Made by a program: the position numbers and the translations under genes. Shown piece after piece: positions 1 to 7,897 of a DNA stretch of 28,649 nt (positions are counted from its first letter, which is position 1; each line of letters begins with the position of its first letter). The notes under the pieces are model-generated. The model did no database searches. It saw nothing but the letters and a program-made list of their open reading frames with translations, and was not told the DNA's origin. The DNA lies in NCBI GenBank assembly GCA_016098155.1, contig JAAAJB010000460.1, forward strand, positions 1 through 28,649, written 5' to 3'. Origin of the DNA: Actinomortierella ambigua. Lineage: Eukaryota > Mortierellomycota > Mortierellomycetes > Mortierellales > Mortierellaceae.

Positions 1-52
1 AGCATTCAAGACTCTGAATCTTGCAATCCGAGTTCGAGTCTCGGCGAGACCT
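1..52 (+). tRNA. tRNA-Gln (anticodon CTG), 5' end cut by window edge
   Basis: The window opens inside a tRNA. The anticodon stem CAAGA/TCTTG (7-11 with 19-23) encloses the 7-base loop CTCTGAA, giving anticodon CTG at 14-16, which reads the Gln codon CAG. A 4-base variable region (24-27) follows. The T arm is CCGAG-TTCGAGT-CTCGG (28-44), the 3' acceptor strand is 45-51, and T52 is the discriminator base. The D arm and 5' acceptor strand lie before the window, so acceptor pairing cannot be checked. Confidence 0.95.
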
Positions 53-57
53 TCTTC

Positions 58-61
58 TTTT
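58..61 (+). terminator. RNA polymerase III T-run terminator
   Basis: Four consecutive T residues lie six bases after the tRNA discriminator base, in a CTTCTTC context. This is the minimal Pol III termination signal expected just downstream of a tRNA gene. Confidence 0.7.
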
Positions 62-606
62 GTCCCGTTTTAGTCCCAGAGGCCAGCGCCCAGCCTGCGC
101 AAGCTTTTTCGGCAACTCCCTTTTTTTTTTTTTTTTCAATCTTTGGCGCCTGTACGCGATCTGCGAGATGCGGCAGCCAGCTACAACAATAGATGATAAA
201 GACTATCCGCTACAGGAAACAAAAGAAAGGTTTTATGAAAGGAGTTACCACCCAATACATGGGAATTGCGTTGTCAGGGAGAGAGCAATGCAAGAACTTT
301 TGTTTTGGCTAACGTTGGTAATTGAGGGAGGTCCCCAAGACCAACGCTATTGGCCTTGAAAGAAAAGAAAGATGATAGCTGAATTTACAATATGTGCATG
401 ATCGAGTTCTACATTTTTTTTTTCAAGGTCGCACACTTTTTGCATATAAAACTTTCCGACACTCCCACGCCTAAACGCAAGAACCGTGTGAGTTAAAACA
501 AGACACGATGGTTTGATTTAATCAACGTTATCCTCCCTTCCTGCCTAAAACTGGGGAAGGAGAGACCTATGTGTAGTGTTTACATCGAGAGAAAAAAGAG
601 TCGTAT
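62..606. other. Intergenic region between tRNA-Gln and the SMP-like gene
   Basis: No supportable gene. It holds poly-T runs near 120-136 and 413-423 and probably the 3' UTR of the minus-strand gene that stops at 607. Short open frames here overlap the tRNA or lack coding character. Confidence 0.6.
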
Positions 607-810
607 CTACTTGTTCTGCTGGTTGCGGTCGCCAGCGGACTGGGCGCGCTGCTTAAATCCAGTCTCAGCGGAGGCCGATGAGGGGTTCCGATCAGCGGCA
701 CTCTGGATGCGCGATGCATCCTTTTGGGACATGGAGGTAGCCTGACCTGAGGACGACTGGTTGTTGTTGTTGTTGGACTTGCCGCCGCTCTTGTTTGTGT
801 TGGAGTTCAT
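607..810 (-). CDS. Small SMP/LEA-like hydrophilic stress protein, 67 aa
   Basis: A single-exon frame runs from ATG at 810 to TAG at 609-607. The protein is very hydrophilic: an Asn/Ser/Gln-rich start (a run of five Asn) is followed by a segment reading SQKDASRIQSAADRNPSS and then a C-terminal TGFKQRAQSAGDRNQ. The pattern of Asp-Ala-x-Arg-Ile-Gln-Ser-Ala together with Gly-x-Phe-x-x-Arg-Ala-Gln-Ser resembles the seed-maturation-protein (SMP) repeat found in plant LEA proteins and in small fungal stress or conidiation proteins. That family link is by eye. A TATA box (902-909) and an AGGGG stress-type element lie upstream, which fits induced expression. There is no signal peptide or membrane segment. 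The likely role, by family, is protection during desiccation or dormancy (inference). Confidence 0.65.
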   Translation of the reverse strand: MNSNTNKSGGKSNNNNNQSSSGQATSMSQKDASRIQSAADRNPSSASAETGFKQRAQSAGDRNQQNK

Positions 811-901
811 GATGAAAAGTGTGTGCGCGAGAGGATGGTTGGGAAACAGGGTGTCCGATGAGTGAGGATGGGGGCTCGTGATGACTGCAAAGTAGAAAGG
901 G

Positions 902-909
902 CTTTTATA
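902..909 (-). promoter_or_regulatory. TATA box of the SMP-like gene
   Basis: On the minus strand this reads TATAAAAG, about 92 bp upstream of the ATG at 810. An AGGGG element (920-924 on the plus strand), matching the yeast STRE core, lies just beyond it. Confidence 0.55.
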
Positions 910-950
910 GAGGTGAGAGAGGGGATGGGAAAGGAAGCATCGACCTACAT

Positions 951-986
951 TAAGCAAGTACAGGCCATTAAGCAAGCACAGGCCAT
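951..986 (+). repeat. 18-bp tandem duplication
   Basis: Two adjacent 18-bp units (951-968 and 969-986), consensus TAAGCAAGYACAGGCCAT, differ at one base (T versus C). They lie about 140 bp upstream of the ATG of the minus-strand SMP-like gene. Confidence 0.85.
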
Positions 987-1367
987 TTTGTCTCTTTTTT
1001 TTTCATTTGGATTCACCTCTTACAGTACATTGGATGCCAAGAAACAGTTTTGTGTAGGGTTTCGAACTAGCAATTCTGAACTTGTCTGATATCATGCAAT
1101 TAGCAGTAGCTTGGTACCAAATGTTCGTGAGCGCAAAAGGTAGGTGTTCAGGGGTGCAGGAACTATAGAAATGCGTACTATCATAATAAGCAAGACCTAG
1201 GCGTGTCGCGTTTTCACTGAGATAGTGTGCAGACGTGTGGCGTGGCACAGAAACAAGATTATCACCTGCAGCATATCTGATGACTATTGACATTGACTAT
1301 TGTCTCGTTTTATTCAGTCATACAAGTAGTGATAGCGAAACACGGAACACCACTCTATGTAGCTCGC

Positions 1368-2989
1368 TTATAGCTTGCTGGCACGGGATTGGTGAGCAGG
1401 ATGATAGGGGGAGCCATAGGGGCCAAACTGGACGTTGTGTGGGCCAAGATCGGCGGTGCTGCAGCAGCCAGCCAGTGCCATAGACAGTTCCAGCTCTTTC
1501 TGCAGCAGTTCTAGCATCAGCGACACGCCCTCCTCGCCATTGTGGGCCAAGCCATAAAGGACAGGGCGACCCAAGAAGACGGCCTTGGCTCCGAGTGCCA
1601 AAGCCTTCAGCACATCAGTACCCTTGCGGATACCACCGTCCAGATAGACCTCAATAGGCCGGTTTTGCTTCTTGGAGTATTCGTTGGCCACGTGGACCAC
1701 CTCGGGCAGGGCATCGATAGTAGCCAGAACACCATCGAGCTGACGACCACCGTGATTGGAGACCAAGATGCCTTCGCAACCGAGCTCACAGGCAGCCTTG
1801 GCATCCTCAGCGGTCAGAACGCCCTTGACGACAATGGGCAGATTGGTGATAGAGCGGACCCAGGCAATGTCCTTCCAGCTCAAGGTGGGATCGATTTGCG
1901 ACACGACGTACGCTGCCAGACTTGATTCTTTCTGCTGCGTGGTCTGTGTCTTCTCCAACACGTTGGCCATGGTGATATTGGACTCTTTGGTTTCAAAGTT
2001 GGCCATGGTGAGATGGTTGGGAAGCTTGAAGACGTTGCGCACATCCGCCAAGCGGCGGCCCAAGAAAGGGGTGTCCACGGTGATGACCAGAGCTGGCAAC
2101 ATGGGAAACGGGGTTAATATTGTTTTTTTTTTCTTGTCGACCACCGATACAAGTCATCCACACAGATATACATTTTCATTCCTACCTTTGTATCCGGCCT
2201 TTTCCACTCTGCGGATCAAACGCTCGGCGGCAGCACGATCGTGATAGACATAGAGCTGGAACCAGTAGAGAGGGAGGGCGGAGGAGTCGCTCTCAGGGAC
2301 TACAGGTACGTCCTTACCAGCTTTGATGGTATCTTCGGCAGTGGTGGTGGACCAGGACGAGAGGATCATGCATGTTTTCGCCTTGGCAGCCGCTGAAAGT
2401 GATGATTGAGAGGTGTGACGCATAAAAAAAAAAGGAGTCAGCGCTTAATCTTATTGATGATCAAGGGTACAGGGGTGTCTGCCCCCCCTCCCTGACTGGG
2501 TGGGAAAAAAAAAGGTGAGGAAAAAAGGAACATACCTCGAGCAGTGGCCTTCTCACCCTCGTCGTGAGCCATACGTTGCATGGCTGTTGGCGAGAAACAG
2601 ATGGGCGTGCGTACGGTGTGACCAAGGAGGGTGGTTTCAGTGCTCACCTTGGACACATCTCGCAGGATTCGAGGACGAAGGCGGATTCTATCCGAAGCGA
2701 AGCAAAGCAAAGCAAAGCAAGGCAACCAGGTCAATGGGCGATGGGGGTGATAAGAGGAGCGAGGATAGATCGTCTACCCTTACTGTCATGATCAATGCTC
2801 CAAGATGAAAGTGCACGACGAAAGGGGGGGGGGAGCATACCTCTCAAAGGCGTCTTGGTTGTCCCTCAGGGTCTGCATGTCATTAGCGCCGCTGCGATAG
2901 TAGTCGAGGGCATTCTTGGGCAGGGAGGCATAGGCGTTGGCCTCGAGGTCGGCAAGGCAGACCGGAACAATAAGCTGGCCAGTAGACAT
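1368..2989 (-). CDS. Peroxisomal FMN-dependent 2-hydroxyacid oxidase (glycolate/lactate oxidase family), 410 aa
   Basis: Four exons: 2989-2841, 2687-2536, 2392-2186, 2092-1368, with GT-AG introns of 153, 143 and 93 bp; the total is 411 codons. The start is the first in-frame ATG and fits the family N-terminus. The protein is a FMN-binding TIM barrel: the LDYYRSGAND substrate/FMN segment near residue 30, PTAMQRMAH, LSSW, FQLYVY, Lys259 in VVKG, catalytic His283 and Arg286 in SNHGGRQLDG, and the FMN-phosphate segment LDGGIRKGTD (Asp321, Arg325). It oxidises 2-hydroxy acids such as glycolate or lactate to 2-oxo acids, making H2O2. The last three residues are Ser-Lys-Leu, a textbook PTS1, so it should be imported into peroxisomes. 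Compared with plant glycolate oxidase it has an insertion of about a dozen residues before FQLYVY and an expanded loop 4. Which 2-hydroxy acid it prefers cannot be read from sequence. Confidence 0.95.
1962..2011 (-). repeat. In-frame 14-bp direct repeat inside the oxidase loop
   Basis: GTTGGCCATGGTGA occurs at 1962-1975 and 1998-2011, offset by 36 bp (12 codons). It encodes the repeated TMAN in the variable loop-4 region of the hydroxyacid oxidase, which looks like a local duplication. Confidence 0.7.
2692..2723 (+). repeat. Pentanucleotide AGCAA/AGCGA microsatellite in oxidase intron 1
   Basis: Degenerate 5-bp repeats of the AAGCA type lie immediately upstream (transcript sense) of the intron 1 acceptor at 2688-2689. 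On the coding strand this is the CTTTG-rich pyrimidine tract before the acceptor. Confidence 0.6.
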
Positions 2990-3434
2990 GATGAAGTGTA
3001 GAGTGGGGTGTGAATGCAACAAGGAAGAGATGGGTGCGCAATGAAATTGCAAAACGAGAGAGAGAGAGTTTATTCCCTATTTTTTACACCAGTGGTGGTG
3101 GGCCGCGTTGGCCGTCCTGCCCACTTTGTAGTACATGGTTCAAGACATCCATAGATGGACAGGGGAGATGTGGTTGTGGGTACGGCTTCCTTTTTCGGCC
3201 TTTGGGGGCAAATGATCCGTTGACTTCCAAAGTGAAGTGTCCGTCCGGGAGTATCGGAGACGACCCGTCTCTTTCCTTTTCATTGCTGAAACACATTCAA
3301 AGCTACTCCATTCATTCCTACGCTGTCTACCTGTGATTACCGTTCCAATCGACTGCCATAGTATCTATCGACATTGTTCTCCTCCTCCCATTCTTCCCCA
3401 GAAACAAGTGCTACGGAATCCCCGCCTGTCAATA
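2990..3434. other. Divergent promoter region: hydroxyacid oxidase (-) and COX19 (+)
   Basis: This 445-bp space is shared by two genes transcribed away from each other, one peroxisomal and one mitochondrial. A short GAGAGAG tract lies near 3056-3067. No clear TATA box is seen for either gene. Confidence 0.6.
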
Positions 3435-4605
3435 ATGAGTTTCGGTCGCCCTCCTGGCTTCATGCAGTTTTCGGCGGCACCACCCGATCGCGGCAGCTTC
3501 CCATTGGATCATGAAGGTAGAGCCAGCCGCTGGATTGGGAAGGGGGGAAGGGGAGGCGGATGAATGTGGGCTCGACCATGAAAGAGAAACCTAGGGGTGG
3601 ATGGAAGAGAGACCGCTTGTGTTTGGAGGTGAAGGGCGAGAGAACAAATACACGGACTGGCCCATCCCCTCAGTCGCAAAGTTAACTTTCGTCAACTTTC
3701 GTGCTTGTCAACACACACTGCTCATTGACACAGTAGTATCTCAGGACATCGCATCTTGCTATTGACTGGCAACGAGAAACAACAACCACAACAGCTGCAT
3801 TGACATTGCACATCCGAGTCGTGCTTTGTGACCCCACAGGACACATCAAGAAGAAATGAAAAACCAGCGAGCCAGCCCTGGCGATTTCCATCCAGGATAT
3901 GTGCGAGGAACACGTCTTGTGGATCCTGGTCAATATGCATAGTGCGTAGATGTGTTGTGCTGCCAGCACGAGGTGGATAGTATTGGATGGGCTCACGCCA
4001 GCTCTTGCCTGCCTTTATTGTGGAGGTTGGCCCACACATTCCTTGAGAAAAAACGGCTCGGCTTAGACGTACTACAGAGCTGTCATGTTGGCAACCCTTT
4101 TGTGTTTCCCTTTACTCATCCTGTTGATTGTTTTCTCGCTGGGCTTGACAAAACCCCCCCCCGTGCTCTGTAGGAGAATGCAAAACCTTCATGCAAGCAT
4201 ACCTAAGCTGCCTCAAGGAGAACCAGAACAATAATGGCAAATGCCGCGAATTCTCGCGGGAGTATCTTGAATGCCGTATGCAGCGGTAAGGAGCCACGTC
4301 GTAGCCCGGTCGATATCTCTTATTAATATGTTGTATGGACGCTCTCCGACTCGCAAAAAGCTAATATTTTTGCTGTCTTTTTTTTTTTTTTTCGCGCGTC
4401 AAATAGTGGATTAATGGGTCGCGATAGCTTCGATAACTTGGGTTATGGAGACCTTGAGAAGGGGTCCCAAACCCAAAACCGGAGCGCAGAAGGCAAGTCG
4501 CCGGTTGGCTCAGGGTCACCTTCCTCCGCGGAGGTGAACACCTCTCCGAAGAGTGCACCCGACACGAGGCCAGGCGTTGAGCAACCGACAAAAGCACAAA
4601 CATAG
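3435..4605 (+). CDS. COX19: Cytochrome c oxidase assembly protein COX19, 130 aa
   Basis: Three exons: 3435-3516, 4174-4285, 4407-4605, totalling 131 codons; introns are 657 and 121 bp. The conserved start of the fold is PPDRGSFPLDHEGECK, with the codon for Gly split across intron 1. Two CX9C motifs follow: Cys-KTFMQAYLS-Cys and Cys-REFSREYLE-Cys. These form the twin-CX9C CHCH hairpin that is oxidised by the Mia40 relay in the mitochondrial intermembrane space. After the second motif comes RMQRGLMGRDSFDNLGYGD, typical of COX19. The last 45 or so residues are a disordered Ser/Pro/Gly tail. COX19 works with COX11 in copper delivery to cytochrome c oxidase. Intron 1 is much longer than the other introns here. 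Confidence 0.94.
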
Positions 4606-7600
4606 TTTTTTTTCTGTTTTGTATACAGCAACAGTTTGAAGCTTGAAGCTTTGTGAACCCTCCACGTACCTCCTTCTACTCCATTGTCCCGTGCCTCCAA
4701 ATCACAATCCTTAGCACTGTCGTCAATGGGCTTCTTGGGGTGTGGGTGGACTACAAAGCTTTGCAGTATCTAGAGTAGAGATAGCATTTCACCACAGTGA
4801 GAATAATCCAATCTGCAAAACGCACAACACATACTAAGCCGAGACGTCCAGGAGGAGCAATCCATGCCAATTTCTTCAACTGCTGGTAGATCCTTTTAAC
4901 CAGAATTGTTGTTATGTCCTATGAATCCGGGTGTGTGCATTCAGTTTATATCCTGCCAGCGCGGGGGGTACTTTCCCAAAGGGCATGTATTAGCTGAGGA
5001 TAGTCCTCGTACCTGTTGTCTAAGGAGGCGTAACCGTGGCATAAAAAGAGGGAGCAATTGGGTGAGGGTTCCACATCGTTATGCAGACCTCATTCTTTGA
5101 TACTCGTGCTCTATATCTGTGCCTTTCTCAAATACAGATCCTTGTGCAAATCTCATCCTTTCGCAGCGAGGATGGTGAACACACAGCTGACCTGAAAGAA
5201 TAACATAAAAAGAATAGGGATGTAATAGAGGGCTAACTTCAGAACCTGTGAGGAAGTAGCACCACTTGTTGGTAAAATACCTTAAAAACGTGATCCGAAG
5301 GAGAGGGCACGGGGGTAACGTGCAGTATCATAGACAATTGGACCATCGAGATCGAGTGTGCACAGCAGACGGATACGATGGGCCAATCGCAGTGCTTTGC
5401 GCTCAAACCAACACCCCCTTCATTCCCCCAGAAAGCCTGTGTGGTGGGAGGGTTTGCGCCTCATCTTGAGTATACCTTCAGAAGGAAGGGGGGGCGGGAA
5501 GGGCGAAGAATGAAGCCAAGCAGCTTAGCAACGATGCTCTCAATGATCGGTTGTTCTGGTACGTACGTCGTGTTTGGAGTAGAGAAGATGCTCTTGGCAA
5601 TGACCCACCCCCACACTGGTGATATGATGGTTGCGGTTGGAATTTCAAGCATTGGCACAAACAACAATGCCGTTGAGCTGATAGAGTTTGCATGAACAGC
5701 ACTGCACTGCAGAAAAATTTGGGTGTTTGTCAATCTTGTTTACCTTCTGTTGCCTTTTCCGGCCTTGTTTTATTGATTGGTCAGTGGGCTACTTTACTTC
5801 TCTTTGTTGGATGTTTGGATGGGCCCTTGTGTCCATTGGCGGAGATCGCGTTGCCGTTTTAGCTGCGAGGTTCACATATCATCTTTCTGCTATAGATTGT
5901 CGACAACAAACGCCCCTGCCCCCCCCCTCTCCTCATCCATTTCAAACCAGAAAGAATTGGGGACCCGACAAACGGACAAGGACGATGTTTCTTCACTTCC
6001 TCTGTTTTGTCTCTGCTTGCCCACTTTATCCAGCTACACGTGCCACAACACTTTAGGGATAACAGAGTTTAGGCTTATTTGGCTTGACTTTCTAGTCTCT
6101 CCTCAGGCTGTCGTGATATTGAAGAAAATGGGTTCACCAGCCATAGTAGGGTGTCCAGTTTCCACACCCATGACCCTCCACATGCAAGTAATCAATGGAG
6201 ATCAGACAGCATCTGCACCTAGTAACGAGGTGGCTGCTGCAAATGCAATGACCCGTGAATGATGCTTGCAGGGATCGTCGTGTGTAGCAGCTGCAGAAAG
6301 AAAGAAAAAAAAAGGAGGGAAAGAAGACTGACAGAAACCATGTACTGTAATGCTCATGCTGTGCTTCCTGTGGCTGACAGGACTCAGATCTATTGTTGTC
6401 GTTTGGCAGCAAATCTTCACAACACATAAATAAACGCAGCATTCACTGAATGTTCTCGCTCTCTTCACAGCTGAAAAGGAAAATGAGCAACAGAACATCA
6501 CTCAAGATATGAACAGTCAATCTTGCTCTGTTCCCAAGTTATCGTTCACTTGGAGCGAGTGGGCGACAGGCAGAGAGAGAAGAGTGAGTGGGAAAGGCAT
6601 GAAAAAAAAGAGGGAAACACAAAGAAGAAGCGGGAAACAGAACGCAATCAAAGCACTTGTGACACCCGACTGTGCCCCTTTCTTCCATCACGCATGTTCC
6701 CACTTTTCTATTCACCGCCACTTGCCTTGCAGCAAATGTTTGCTGCTGCTTCCAGTACACTCGGGTCCTCGCGCCAAAAAAGATTTAATTGTGGAGGGTG
6801 TTCTCCAATACTAGTGGAGCAAACACAACAGATGCAAGGTTATTTTGACCATGTTGTTTTTTGCTATTTGAACATGGGCTATCATGCGTACTGCAAGTTT
6901 GCCTTTGTACTGGGCCCTTTGACAGCAAAGCCCGGGCTTGGGTAGCTTGTGAACTTTGAAGTACAGTGCAGTAGCAAGCAGTCCTCCACGATTCTCGACA
7001 TTATGTGTTGATTGCCTTTTTTTCTTCTTTTTTTTTTTCTTTTTATTGCCATGAAAGAGCTGGGATAGTGAAATAGAGTGTGTGCTTGCTCAATGGGTCG
7101 GAGCGCCTTTGTGTACTATGTTCCTGGTATTCAGTCGCCTCTGTTTTTTTTTGTTATTGCTAAAAGTGCTGATGACTTCGAGAACGCACACTCCTTTTCT
7201 CCGAAGCAAGTGTTTAATTAACTTTTGGGCGTCGGGTGCCTGAAAGCAGACTAAATGCCAGTGCTTTGACCAGGCCGGGATGCATCCTCCTGAGCACGAT
7301 TTATTCTAATGAAGGGGAAGAAACGGAGGCTGACAAAAAGCTGAGAGACGGACATTAATACTGAGGATATTACAGAGGGTGAGAAATAGAGAGGCGGAGG
7401 ACATGTAAAAGGTTCAGACATTATTCGAGAAGAGGGGGGTGAGGTGAGGAGGAAGAGATGTTAAGCATGAAAAAGAAAAGAAGCAAAAAATAGTAGCACA
7501 ATGACGAGAGTTGCCTTACTCGTCGCTCATCTTCGAAGCACTGAGGCTGTCCATGGTGAGCAAGCAATGTATGTTGGCTTCACCTGTCTCTCTTTTCCCT

Positions 7601-7897
7601 CGCTATGTTACCATGGGGGGTCACCCCACCACAAACAATACCACTTTCCTCAAAGTGCTGTCCTCCCCTGGTTCTCCTCTTTTTCTCTTTTACCATTCAT
7701 CTTTCTTTTTCGCTTCCATAACCACCACTGCCACCACCACCATTACCTTCGTTACCCTACTGGCAATTGCCACCCCCAATTGTTCCGATAGACCCTGTGT
7801 CTGCCAGGTCTTGCCGTCTAACGACCGCCCATTGTGAACAATTAGACCCCCGCCCCTCCTTCACGCCCACAGATACCCTTACATCGGCTGACCTGCA
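4606..7897. other. 3.3-kb gene-poor region between COX19 and the HMG-box-like gene
   Basis: No gene can be modelled confidently. The first 100-200 bp should be the COX19 3' UTR, and the last 200-300 bp (pyrimidine-rich, 7680-7890) the 5' UTR and promoter of the HMG-box-like gene. Minus-strand hydrophobic open segments between about 5153 and 6300 could be exons of a decayed or poorly resolved membrane-protein gene, but the implied introns are too short. A CACGTG hexamer is at 6037-6042. The region from 7020 to 7500 is AT- and purine-rich with many homopolymer runs. It could be a long regulatory region or hold a non-coding RNA. Confidence 0.5.

Larger units (their letters stand above)
811..1367. 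other. Promoter of the SMP-like gene and 3' UTR of the hydroxyacid oxidase
   Basis: The left half is the SMP-like promoter with its TATA box. The middle holds an 18-bp tandem duplication (951-986). The right half should hold the oxidase 3' UTR. A 96-codon minus-strand open frame (1003-1293) shows no recognisable motif. Confidence 0.55.

Noticed and set aside
21..359. Plus-strand 112-codon open frame at the left edge
   Set aside because: It starts inside the tRNA-Gln gene, runs through a poly-T tract that codes a Phe string, and has no recognisable motif.
1003..1293. Minus-strand 96-codon open frame with an ATG downstream of the hydroxyacid oxidase
   Set aside because: It lies about 75 bp after the oxidase stop, in the expected 3' UTR, with no domain, signal or conserved composition.
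1542..1925. Plus-strand 127-codon open frame
   Set aside because: It is antisense to the conserved catalytic exon of the hydroxyacid oxidase and arises from its codon use.
6055..6066. TAGGGATAACAG, matching the first 12 bases of the I-SceI homing endonuclease site
   Set aside because: Only 12 of 18 bases match and there is no intron, endonuclease or rDNA context; chance is enough.
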